NCBI GenBank assembly: GCA_019120235.1
Contig: DWVN01000067.1
Location: 1-13,643, forward strand
DNA: 13,643 nucleotides
Direction: 5' to 3'
Origin: Dwaynesavagella gallinarum
GTDB lineage: Bacteria; Bacillota; Clostridia; Clostridiales; Clostridiaceae
Shown here: positions 6,801 through 13,643 of the stretch, one piece after another
Position numbering within the stretch: the first letter of the stretch is position 1
Layout: every line of letters starts with the position of its first letter
The notes under the pieces: generated by a model
Database searches by the model: none
What the model was told of the DNA's origin: nothing
Seen by the model: only the letters and a program-made list of their open reading frames with translations
Program-made: the position numbers and the translations under genes

Positions 6801-7745
6801 TTATTTGTTTGATTCCGTCATAGCTAAAGCTATTGCTCCAAGAACTCCAGTCTTTCCACCCAAATCTGATTTTACAACTTTACAGTTCCTAAATATTGGC
6901 CCTAAACATCTCTTCTCAATTTCTTTATTTACAATTTCAAAAACGATGTCCCCTGCTCCTATAATTCCTCCACCAATTACAATAATATCTGGATCTAACA
7001 TATTTGCATAATTTGCAACAGCAACTCCTAAATAGCTCATAGCTTCTTCAATTATTTCCTTTGAAACTCTATCACCCTTCGATGCTTCCATGAAAACTTC
7101 TTTTGAAGTTACCTTATCATATTTTCTTAAAGAAGTTTGAACTCTACTTTCAATTGCATCTTTTGCAGCTTTCATAATAGCCGTTCCCGAAGCCATTGCT
7201 TCAACACAACCATTATTTCCACAGCCACATCTTCTTCCAAAAGCATTAACTGTTGTGTGCCCAACTTCTAAAGCATTTGAAGTGCTACCTCTATAGATTT
7301 TCCCATTTAAGATAGCTCCACCACCAACTCCAGTACTCGCCGTAACATAAACAAGATTTTCTGTTCCTTTTCCAGCTCCAAACATATACTCTGCCAAAGT
7401 TGCAACATTTGCATCATTATCTAAATAAACATCAATCCCAAATTCTTTGTTAAGCTCCTCAACAATTGGATAATTAACAAAAGGCAAGTTCGGTGGTTCA
7501 GCAATAATTCCATTTTTAACATCAAGTGGTCCTGGAGAACCTAACCCAATTCCCTTTATTTTTGATTTATCAATTCCATTCATAACATTTTTTATGCTAT
7601 CTTTCATTTTGTCAACGATTTGCTCATAACCTTTGGTAGCTTCTGTTGGAACAATCACTTCATTTAAAATTTTCCCCTCATCATTAGCAAGTGCAGTATA
7701 AATTTTCGTACCGCCTAAATCTATTCCAATATATAAATTTTCCAT
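6801..7745 (-). CDS. ROK-family sugar kinase with structural zinc motif (glucokinase-like)
   Basis: A cytosolic ATP-dependent hexose kinase of the ROK family, 314 residues, full length. Visible features are the phosphate loop IDLGGTK (8-14), SPGPLD (70-75), the catalytic Asp111 in LDNDAN (108-113), the glycine loop STGVGGGAILNGKI (137-150), and the EVGH segment (160-163) followed by the zinc cluster CGCGNNGC (Cys173, Cys175, Cys180), with His163 as the likely fourth ligand. This is the arrangement of glucose-, mannose-, fructose- and GlcNAc-type ROK kinases, so it is an enzyme rather than a repressor; no DNA-binding helix-turn-helix precedes it. Beside GH38 and GH85 genes, mannose or N-acetylglucosamine is the likely substrate (inference). 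It starts 14 bases after the ABC ATPase gene with a GAGGTG ribosome binding site and is the last gene of its operon. Confidence 0.92.
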   Translation of the reverse strand: MENLYIGIDLGGTKIYTALANDEGKILNEVIVPTEATKGYEQIVDKMKDSIKNVMNGIDKSKIKGIGLGSPGPLDVKNGIIAEPPNLPFVNYPIVEELNKEFGIDVYLDNDANVATLAEYMFGAGKGTENLVYVTASTGVGGGAILNGKIYRGSTSNALEVGHTTVNAFGRRCGCGNNGCVEAMASGTAIMKAAKDAIESRVQTSLRKYDKVTSKEVFMEASKGDRVSKEIIEEAMSYLGVAVANYANMLDPDIIVIGGGIIGAGDIVFEIVNKEIEKRCLGPIFRNCKVVKSDLGGKTGVLGAIALAMTESNK

Positions 7746-7759
7746 TTTTTCACCTCTAT

Positions 7760-8869
7760 CTAGAAAATTGTATTTTGCTCTTCTTTATCAAATAAATGAA
7801 TTTTATTTACATCCATCACAAATTTTATTGTACCTTCAGTATTAACATTGTCAGCAGTTGCAACTTTAATTATCATATTTCTACTACCAGCTTTTGCATG
7901 AATATAAGTTTCTGCTCCTAAGTTTTCTGCAACATCTATTTCTAATTCAAACACAACATTATTTTTATTGTTTAAATCATTCTCTTTACAACTAATATTT
8001 TCTGGCCTAATTCCAACGATTAAATCAGCATTTATATTTTTTGTATTTTTTAAAATTTTTGCTTTATCTTCAGGAAGTATAATTTCTCTATCTAGAACTT
8101 TTAATATAACCTGATTATCTTTTTCATAAGTTTGTCCATATAAAATATTCATTTGAGGACTACCTATAAAGCTAGCAACAAATAAATTTGCTGGATGATC
8201 ATATATGTGCTTTGGTGTATCAACTTGTTGAATAACTCCGTCTTTCATTACTACTATTCTTGTTCCTAATGTCATAGCTTCTGTTTGATCATGAGTAACA
8301 TATATAAATGTAGTTTTTAATTGATGATATAACTTTGCTATTTCTGTTCTCATCTGAACTCTTAATTTCGCGTCCAAGTTTGAAAGAGGTTCATCCATTA
8401 AAAATACTTTAGGATGTCTAACAATAGCTCTTCCCATAGCAACCCTTTGTCTTTGACCACCAGATAAAGCTTTTGGTTTTCTATCTAATAAGTGCTCTAT
8501 ATCTAAAATTTTAGCAGCTTCTTTAACCTTTCTATCAATCTCATCTTTTGGAGTTTTTCTTAATTTTAAAGCAAAAGCCATATTTCCATATACTGTCATG
8601 TGAGGATACAACGCATAATTTTGGAAAACCATCGCAATATCTCTCTCTTTTGGTGCAACATCATTTACAAGAGTGTCTCCTATGTACAATTCTCCTCCAG
8701 AAATTTCTTCAAGTCCTGCAATCATTCTTAAAGTTGTTGACTTACCACAACCAGATGGCCCAACAAATACTATAAATTCCCTATCCTTTATTTCTAAATT
8801 AAAATTATTAACCGCCTTATATCCATTTTCATATATCTTATCAATATTTTTTAATAGTAATCCTGCCAT
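7760..8869 (-). CDS. Sugar ABC transporter ATP-binding protein (MsmX/UgpC type)
   Basis: This ATPase energises CUT1-type sugar importers on the cytoplasmic face of the membrane. The 369 residues are standard. The nucleotide-binding domain shows Walker A GPSGCGKST (37-45), Q-loop Gln83, signature LSGGQ (135-139), Walker B VFLMDE (155-160), D-loop SNLD (163-166) and H-loop His193. A TOBE/OB regulatory domain fills about residues 240-365. Proteins of this type often serve several sugar importers; here it lies in the same operon as a NgtS-like binding protein, but no permease is in the window. Its perfect AGGAGG ribosome binding site is also the last two sense codons (Arg-Arg) of the preceding small gene, so translation of the two is probably coupled. 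Open frames on the opposite strand inside this gene are shadows. Confidence 0.95.
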   Translation of the reverse strand: MAGLLLKNIDKIYENGYKAVNNFNLEIKDREFIVFVGPSGCGKSTTLRMIAGLEEISGGELYIGDTLVNDVAPKERDIAMVFQNYALYPHMTVYGNMAFALKLRKTPKDEIDRKVKEAAKILDIEHLLDRKPKALSGGQRQRVAMGRAIVRHPKVFLMDEPLSNLDAKLRVQMRTEIAKLYHQLKTTFIYVTHDQTEAMTLGTRIVVMKDGVIQQVDTPKHIYDHPANLFVASFIGSPQMNILYGQTYEKDNQVILKVLDREIILPEDKAKILKNTKNINADLIVGIRPENISCKENDLNNKNNVVFELEIDVAENLGAETYIHAKAGSRNMIIKVATADNVNTEGTIKFVMDVNKIHLFDKEEQNTIF

Positions 8870-8874
8870 AAATT

Positions 8875-9387
8875 TTACCTCCTAAAATTATTTTCTATAT
8901 GTTTGTTAAAAATAATAGGATTAATTTTTGTACAGATTTCATAAAGCTTTTTATCCATAGCAATTTTATATCCAATTAAATTTAAATCTTTTCTTACAAT
9001 TAGTATTTTTTCGTTTAAGTCATTTTTATTTATTCCTTTTAAAGATGCATTAATAATTTTAACATCATTTCTATTAAAATTATTTAAAGATACAACTTCT
9101 ACAATGTTTTTTATATCTATGTTCCCGATTATTTTTCTACTTTTTTTATTCATAATTTTTGAAATAACTAAATCACTATCTGTTAATTCATACTCAAACT
9201 CTAAAAATTTATTATGTCCAATAAAAAACATCAAAAAATAAACTCCAATCGTTAAAAGTGCCCAAATTATCCCCATAAAAATTCCATTAAGTATTGCCAA
9301 AACCAACAAAGCCTGTTGAATAGATTCAAAACTTTTCTGCTTATATCCATAATCTTTCGTTAAAAATTGTTCATAAAAAACACCCAT
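8875..9387 (-). CDS. Small membrane protein, DUF6106-like, function unknown
   Basis: A 170-residue protein whose role I cannot name. After a short N-terminus (MGVFYEQFL) comes a hydrophobic region at about 24-57, long enough for a two-helix hairpin (ALLVLAILNGIFMGIIWALL, TIGVYFLMFFIG). Then follows a soluble, Lys/Asn-rich domain beginning FEYELTDSDLVISKIMNKKSRK. The MxxxYEQ start, the paired helices and the EYELT...ISKIMxKKSRK pattern resemble the clostridial DUF6106 family as I remember it; the soluble part may be a small PH-like beta fold. I chose the ATG at 9387 because GAGG (9395-9398) is seven bases upstream and overlaps the stop of the preceding kinase gene. The ATG at 9402 would overlap that gene and lacks a good site. 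The gene is sandwiched with coupled spacing between a kinase and an ATPase gene, which suggests a role in sugar uptake or in sensing membrane state. Confidence 0.75.
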   Translation of the reverse strand: MGVFYEQFLTKDYGYKQKSFESIQQALLVLAILNGIFMGIIWALLTIGVYFLMFFIGHNKFLEFEYELTDSDLVISKIMNKKSRKIIGNIDIKNIVEVVSLNNFNRNDVKIINASLKGINKNDLNEKILIVRKDLNLIGYKIAMDKKLYEICTKINPIIFNKHIENNFRR

Positions 9388-9391
9388 ATTA

Positions 9392-10276
9392 TTACCTCGC
9401 ATATTCTTCTAAAAAATTTGCCAAAGCCCCAATAAGATTAGCATCTTTTTTATGTGTGCAAGTTTTTATAATTGGTCTAATTTTTGCATCTTCAACTTCA
9501 TTTATTAAATAATCTAAATTTTCATTTATTTTATCTATAAAATCTTTTCTTTCAGAAATTGCTCCTCCAAGTAAAATTAATTCTGGGTCATATATATATT
9601 GAAGATTAAAAATTCCTTTTGCAAGATTCAAGTAAAATCTATCAATTGCTTCTTTGCAAATTTCATTTCCATTTTCTGCTGCATCAAAAATTTTTTTTCC
9701 AGTCCATGAATCATCATCATAAAATTTCCTAATTTTTCTTACCATAGCCATAGTTGAGCCAACTTGACTAAAAGTTTTAAACTTTCCATCATTTTCTTCC
9801 ATTAACATATATCCAAATTCTCCACCATGCAAATGTTTACCACTATGAATTTTTCCATCATGAACTATAGCTCCACCAATTCCCGTTCCACAAACAAGAA
9901 ACATCATATCCTTTATGTTTTTTGCAGAACCATTAAAAACTTCAGCAAGTGCGGCGCAATTAGCATCATTATCTATACTAACTTTTAAATTGCATTTTTC
10001 ACTTAAAATTTTTTTCCAATTTGGACCATGAATACATGGTATAGCACTTGACCCTCCAATAAATCCAGTTTTTTTATCAACAGCTCCTGGCGAACTTATA
10101 GCTAAACCTGTAATTTTAAAATCTTGTTTTATTTTCTCTACCCAATTTACAATTGTTTCTATAAATTTTTCTAATTCTTTATGTACTTCTAACGAATCTT
10201 TAAAATATATTTTTCCGTTTTCATCTAGAACTCCAACTTTTATTGACGTTCCACCAATATCTATACAAGCTACCAT
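9392..10276 (-). CDS. ROK-family kinase without the zinc motif (beta-glucoside kinase BglK-like)
   Basis: A second ROK kinase, 294 residues, clearly different from the other one in this operon. It has the phosphate loop IDIGGTS (5-11), SSPGAVD (61-67), catalytic Asp104 in IDNDANCAALAE, and the glycine loop CGTGIGGAIVHDGKI (129-143). Where zinc-type ROK kinases have GHxxx plus a Cys cluster, this protein has GGEFGYMLMEENDG (151-164) and no Cys cluster. That GEFGYM signature is as in BglK, the kinase that phosphorylates beta-linked disaccharides such as cellobiose (family knowledge). A disaccharide such as Man-beta-1,4-GlcNAc, the core left after mannosidase trimming, is therefore a plausible but untested substrate; a monosaccharide substrate is the alternative. 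A GAGGG ribosome binding site precedes the ATG. It follows the binding-protein gene after an intercistronic hairpin. Confidence 0.88.
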   Translation of the reverse strand: MVACIDIGGTSIKVGVLDENGKIYFKDSLEVHKELEKFIETIVNWVEKIKQDFKITGLAISSPGAVDKKTGFIGGSSAIPCIHGPNWKKILSEKCNLKVSIDNDANCAALAEVFNGSAKNIKDMMFLVCGTGIGGAIVHDGKIHSGKHLHGGEFGYMLMEENDGKFKTFSQVGSTMAMVRKIRKFYDDDSWTGKKIFDAAENGNEICKEAIDRFYLNLAKGIFNLQYIYDPELILLGGAISERKDFIDKINENLDYLINEVEDAKIRPIIKTCTHKKDANLIGALANFLEEYAR

Positions 10277-10331
10277 TTTATATCCCTCACATTTTTAAAA
10301 ATTAATCGTTTAAATACACAATTAAATTAAA

Positions 10332-10366
10332 GGAGATATCAATTCTATTTATCGAATAATATCTCC
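10332..10366 (-). terminator. Intercistronic hairpin after the binding-protein gene (partial terminator or mRNA stabiliser)
   Basis: Arms GGAGATAT (10332-10339) and ATATCTCC (10359-10366) pair perfectly. Inside, ATTC (10342-10345) pairs with GAAT (10354-10357) across a small bulge, leaving an eight-base loop. It starts 18 bases after the stop of the binding-protein gene. On the minus strand it is followed by a weak TTTAATTTAATT tract rather than a solid U run, so full termination is unlikely. Such hairpins often keep binding-protein transcripts more abundant than those of the downstream genes. Confidence 0.65.
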
Positions 10367-10384
10367 CTTCTTAAAAATTAAATA

Positions 10385-11842
10385 TTAATTATTAGCTTTC
10401 CATTCATTAATTTGAGATTGCATTTCTGTAATTACTCTATCTATTCCCTGTTCTTTTAATTTAGCATTTAATTTTCCTAAATACTCTTCTACATCAACTG
10501 AACCACTATATAATGTTTGTTTAAATTCTTCTAAAACATTATTAATCGCTGCAAGTTCACTGGAAACTTTAGAAGCATCAAATTTAAATCCTAACGCTGG
10601 AGATACTTTTGCTTCATCATTAAATTCTTTAAAATCTTCCCATTTTGTTTCTGGTTCACTATCTAAAGTGTAAGTTATGAACAAGTTTCCTAACGCAAAA
10701 TATGGTATTTCATATCTTCTTTGATCTGGGTTTAATATCTTTATACTGTTTTCACTAACTTTTTCATAGTGAACACCTTCTGATCCATAGTTAAGTAAAT
10801 TTCTCAAATAAGGATCAGTGTTTAATAAAGTTAAAAATTCAAATGCTTTTTCTTTATTCTTAGAGTTAGATGATATTGCAATTAATGATCCTGTAGCCGA
10901 ACCGTTTGTAACTAACGTATCAACAATTGGAGATGATACTACTTCATAACCTAAATCTTTAGACCAAATTTTTTCAGCATAAGGTTGACCATCACCTTTT
11001 GTTACTAATCTTTTAACTGATTTATCATCTTGAGCTGTAGCTGAATCGCCATTAATGTATCCTAATTGATAAAACCTTCTTAATGTTTCTAAATTCTTTT
11101 TCATTTCCTCAGTTTCAAACATATTTTTAATTGTTAAACTATCATCGTTAACTTCTACTCCAATAGGATCTACTAATTGATCAAAGAATACGGTATAAGA
11201 AAAACCTTTAGTTATATATAGAGGAACTACACCTGGTTCATTTTCTTTTATAATCTTAAGCCATGGTTCTAAATCTTCTAAAGTATGTATGTCTTGATAA
11301 GGAATATTGTATTTGTCAACATATTCTTTTGTAAATACCCACATAGGCGCAACACCTAATTCCTTTTGGTTTGGAACACCATAAATTTTTCCATGTATAG
11401 AAGCACCTTCCCAAAATCTTTCATCAATAGTTTCTTTCAATTTTTTTCCTTGCTCTGAGTCTAACAAATCATTTAATTCTAAAAAAGCTCCTTTTCTAGA
11501 ATTTCCTAAATAATCTCCTGCCCATGACGAAGTGAATGCTAAATCGTACGGTTCTCCTGAATTAATAATAACAGATGTTTTTTGAGTATAATCACCAAAA
11601 TCTATAAACTTCATATTCAAATGAACACCAATTTTTTCTTCCAGATACTTGTTAACTTCTGGTAAAACTTGACCGAAATCTTTAGGTTCAATACCTATAC
11701 TGTACCAAGTTAATTCAGTTATCTTATTTCCATTTGAATCAACTTTACCTGAATTTGTACCACAACTTGTTAGTAAAACTAATGATAACATACCTACGAT
11801 TGTGGTTGATATTAACATGATAAATTTTTTAATTTTACTCAT
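10385..11842 (-). CDS. Sugar ABC transporter substrate-binding lipoprotein (NgtS-like, DUF3502-type C-terminus)
   Basis: An extracytoplasmic sugar-binding protein of 485 residues. The N-terminus is a lipoprotein signal (MSKIKKF, hydrophobic stretch, lipobox LTSC with Cys27), so it is anchored to the outer face of the membrane. The mature part begins like CUT1 binding proteins (ITELTWYSIG) and shows the two-lobe pattern with VIINSGEPYDLAFTS and ATGSLIAISSNSKNKEKAFEFL. Its C-terminus (GFKFDASKVSSELAAINNVL ... QINEWKAN) resembles the DUF3502 tail of pneumococcal NgtS, the N-glycan-binding protein; this is recognition from memory and not a search result. I chose the ATG at 11842, because GAGAGG lies seven bases upstream of it but only one base before the ATG at 11848. 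It is the first gene of its operon, behind an extended -10 promoter and two operators. No permease gene is adjacent. Confidence 0.9.
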   Translation of the reverse strand: MSKIKKFIMLISTTIVGMLSLVLLTSCGTNSGKVDSNGNKITELTWYSIGIEPKDFGQVLPEVNKYLEEKIGVHLNMKFIDFGDYTQKTSVIINSGEPYDLAFTSSWAGDYLGNSRKGAFLELNDLLDSEQGKKLKETIDERFWEGASIHGKIYGVPNQKELGVAPMWVFTKEYVDKYNIPYQDIHTLEDLEPWLKIIKENEPGVVPLYITKGFSYTVFFDQLVDPIGVEVNDDSLTIKNMFETEEMKKNLETLRRFYQLGYINGDSATAQDDKSVKRLVTKGDGQPYAEKIWSKDLGYEVVSSPIVDTLVTNGSATGSLIAISSNSKNKEKAFEFLTLLNTDPYLRNLLNYGSEGVHYEKVSENSIKILNPDQRRYEIPYFALGNLFITYTLDSEPETKWEDFKEFNDEAKVSPALGFKFDASKVSSELAAINNVLEEFKQTLYSGSVDVEEYLGKLNAKLKEQGIDRVITEMQSQINEWKANN

Positions 11843-11863
11843 TTCCATTCCTCTCTTTTACAA

Positions 11864-11889
11864 ATTAAACGTTTTAAATAACGTTTACA
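11864..11889 (-). promoter_or_regulatory. Two overlapping cre-like operators at the binding-protein promoter
   Basis: On the minus strand, TGTAAACGTTATTT (11889-11876) matches the CcpA cre consensus at 13 of 14 positions, and TTAAAACGTTTAAT (11877-11864) matches at 12 of 14. Their CG centres are 12 bases apart, about one helical turn. Both lie just downstream of the predicted -10, in a repressing position, as at the GH85 promoter. CcpA or a local LacI-family repressor could bind. Confidence 0.65.
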
Positions 11890-11894
11890 AACAA

Positions 11895-11903
11895 ATTATA
11901 ACA
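11895..11903 (-). promoter_or_regulatory. Extended -10 promoter of the binding-protein/kinase operon
   Basis: On the minus strand TG, one base, then a consensus TATAAT (11900-11895) form an extended -10. No good -35 is found 16-18 bases upstream, which extended -10 promoters tolerate. A promoter is required here because a strong terminator (11974-12007) ends the preceding GH38 transcript. Confidence 0.65.
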
Positions 11904-11973
11904 TATGGATATCTTATTTTATAGTGTACTTATTCTACATTTACTTAAATTAATTTTTAAACTTTCAAATAAA

Positions 11974-12007
11974 AAGGCTCTTACACAATTTAAAGTGTAA
12001 AAGCCTT
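11974..12007 (-). terminator. Intrinsic terminator of the GH38 mannosidase transcript
   Basis: AAGGCT (11974-11979) pairs with AGCCTT (12002-12007), then after one C/A mismatch TTACAC (11981-11986) pairs with GTGTAA (11995-12000), leaving an eight-base loop. On the minus strand it is followed by TTTTTATTTG. It starts eight bases after the GH38 stop codon. Confidence 0.85.
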
Positions 12008-12015
12008 CGGCATTA

Positions 12016-13643
12016 TTATTTTAATTTTACTTTAAAAGTTTTAATTTCAAATGGTTTAATCATAAAGTGAATTTTATTTAAATCTATATTTACCTCTTCC
12101 AAATCTCTCTCTAATAAATTACACTCAGTTGCCTCACTTATTTCTCTAAAAAATTCTAACGTAACATTTGTTCTTTTATTATGGAATTCATACATTCTCA
12201 CTATTAAATGATCTGAATCTTCAGCCTTCTTAACAACTTCAATCATTACATTTTCTTTATCAACTTTTACTAAACTCAATGAATCTTCAAGTTCACCCTC
12301 ATGAGCTTCTTCAACTTTTGTAAATAATGGTGTATTTAATTCATAAGCTAGCTGAACAGTTTTTGAATTTTTCCACGTTCCTGTGTGAGCGTAAATTGAA
12401 TAAGTAAAGAAATGTTCTTCTTTATCTGCATCTGGATTTGGATCGCAAGATGATTTTAATAATGTAAGCCTCATATTTCCATTTTTAATATCGTGTCCAT
12501 ACTTACAATTATTTAATAATGATACACCAAAATCTCCTTCAGATAAGTCTGCCCACTTATGTCCGCAAACTTCAAAACTTGCAACATCCCAAGAAGTATT
12601 GTTATGAGTTGATCTCGTAACATTTCCATATTGAATTTCATAAGTTGCTTCCTTTGCATTAATATCTACAGGAAACGCAGCCTTAACTAAAACATCTTTC
12701 TCTTTCCAATTAACATACGTATCAAAATCAACTCTCTCAAGATCATTATAGATATAAATTTTTTGAATAATTGTTGAATCTAGAAACTTTCTTTCAATTT
12801 CCAACGTACTTCTTATAGGACCTTCTTCAACAACTTCAATTCTTTGAACATCATCAATCTTCCACATTTTCTCTTTGTAATAAATATCTATATCCCAGTT
12901 ATCAAAACACATTGGTTTATCTTCAAATGCTTGAATCTCATTTCCAATCGCACCTTCTTTGAGAATTTCTCTATTAGCTTCTTTATTGATAAAAGAAATT
13001 ATTTGTCCTTTATCATCAAATTTCATTGAGAAAAATTTATTTTCAGCATAAGAAGTTGTAAGCTTAATATTTTTTTCATTACTATTTACACTTGATTCAA
13101 CAATTTTAAATGCTTTATATCCGTTAGCTGGAATTGATTTTGCAAAGAATATAGCTTTATTTCCATCTATTCTTTGACAAACGATTTCTTCTCCTAAATC
13201 ATTAACGACTGCTGGATTTTTAATGTCTTGAGGAACATCAAATGTTGCAATATCATCTCTTTCAAATCCTAAAGTATTAAACACAATAACACTTCTATCT
13301 TTCAAATTAATTTTGTTTACAACATTAATTATTCCATCACAAATCAATCCATTAACATTTTCTAGCAATTCTTTATACTCAACTTCCGTAACATCATACA
13401 CCTCTTTGATTGATGAACCAGGTATAATGTCATGGAATTGATTTAACAAAATTGTTTCCCAAGAATTGTTTATACTTTCTTGTGGATAGCTATTTCCTAA
13501 AAGCATTGATAAAGAATCAATTTTTTCTAATGCAACATATAGATTCTCACATTTTCTATTGTCTCTCTTATTTCTCGCCATAGAAGTATACGTTCCTCTA
13601 TGATATTCAAGATACAACTCTCCAACCCACTTCGGTAACTTCT
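12016..13643 (-). CDS. Alpha-mannosidase, GH38 family (C-terminal 541 residues; 5' end outside window)
   Basis: GH38 enzymes are zinc-dependent retaining alpha-mannosidases; related bacterial cytosolic members trim mannose from imported N-glycans. The frame is open to the right edge of the window, and its first residues, KLPKWVGELYLEYHRGTYTS, are a GH38 hallmark, so the TTG at 13617 is internal. The family is usually about 850-1000 residues, so roughly 300-450 are missing, including the catalytic nucleophile and three zinc ligands. Visible are the end of the catalytic region, the middle helical domain with NQFHDIIPGSSI (the His at 13432-13434 corresponds to the fourth zinc ligand), and the C-terminal beta domains with the conserved stretch WDVASFEVCGHKWADLSEGDFG. 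No truncation within the visible part. It ends its transcript at a strong terminator, so it belongs to an operon that begins beyond the window. Confidence 0.93.
   Translation of the reverse strand, partial: KLPKWVGELYLEYHRGTYTSMARNKRDNRKCENLYVALEKIDSLSMLLGNSYPQESINNSWETILLNQFHDIIPGSSIKEVYDVTEVEYKELLENVNGLICDGIINVVNKINLKDRSVIVFNTLGFERDDIATFDVPQDIKNPAVVNDLGEEIVCQRIDGNKAIFFAKSIPANGYKAFKIVESSVNSNEKNIKLTTSYAENKFFSMKFDDKGQIISFINKEANREILKEGAIGNEIQAFEDKPMCFDNWDIDIYYKEKMWKIDDVQRIEVVEEGPIRSTLEIERKFLDSTIIQKIYIYNDLERVDFDTYVNWKEKDVLVKAAFPVDINAKEATYEIQYGNVTRSTHNNTSWDVASFEVCGHKWADLSEGDFGVSLLNNCKYGHDIKNGNMRLTLLKSSCDPNPDADKEEHFFTYSIYAHTGTWKNSKTVQLAYELNTPLFTKVEEAHEGELEDSLSLVKVDKENVMIEVVKKAEDSDHLIVRMYEFHNKRTNVTLEFFREISEATECNLLERDLEEVNIDLNKIHFMIKPFEIKTFKVKLK

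Noticed and set aside
6801..10276. Either ROK protein being a transcriptional repressor (NagC/XylR type)
   Set aside because: Both start directly at the phosphate loop with no N-terminal helix-turn-helix domain and keep the catalytic Asp, so they are kinases.
10301..10314. Possible third cre-like operator upstream of the BglK-like kinase gene (centre CG at 10307-10308)
   Set aside because: Only about 11 of 14 positions match and the key G and C are lost; in such AT-rich DNA this level of match is expected by chance, and no promoter is visible there.

Overview
The window comes from a very AT-rich genome with Bacillota-type expression signals: GGAGG ribosome binding sites, TATAAT promoters, U-tract hairpin terminators and lipobox lipoproteins. 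The gene content (CoaBC, CoaX, an ECF transporter S subunit, a NgtS-like binding protein, an EndoD-like GH85 enzyme and a GH38 mannosidase) fits a host-associated Gram-positive such as Gemella, or a Peptoniphilaceae/Helcococcus-like anaerobe. The sequence alone does not settle the genus. There is no insertion sequence, CRISPR array, tRNA or rRNA, and no gene-free stretch longer than about 180 bases.

Left part (1-3744): a Ser/Thr-rich, coiled-coil protein of unknown function enters from the left edge and has no start in the window. It converges on coaBC across a bidirectional terminator. coaBC is divergent from a two-gene operon holding an ECF S subunit, probably for pantothenate, and coaX. 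Together these three genes form a vitamin B5 salvage and coenzyme A module: uptake, phosphorylation, then conversion to 4'-phosphopantetheine. No pantothenate synthesis gene is present.

Right part (3782-13643): every gene is on the minus strand, and the set looks like a host N-glycan utilisation locus in at least three transcription units. (i) The C-terminal 541 residues of a GH38 alpha-mannosidase run off the right edge and end at a strong terminator. (ii) A five-gene operon begins at an extended -10 promoter carrying two overlapping cre-like operators. It encodes a NgtS-like sugar-binding lipoprotein, a BglK-like ROK kinase, a small DUF6106-like membrane protein, an MsmX/UgpC-type ABC ATPase and a zinc-motif ROK kinase. 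A strong intercistronic hairpin follows the first gene. (iii) A lipoprotein GH85 endo-beta-N-acetylglucosaminidase with PKD and F5/8C domains has its own promoter, again with a cre-like operator over the predicted start point.

Proposed flow (inference): the surface GH85 enzyme releases N-glycan cores, the binding protein captures them, permeases encoded elsewhere and powered by the ATPase import them, cytoplasmic GH38 trims mannose, and the two ROK kinases phosphorylate the products. No transporter permease lies in the window, and the substrates of the two kinases and the role of the small membrane protein are open questions.
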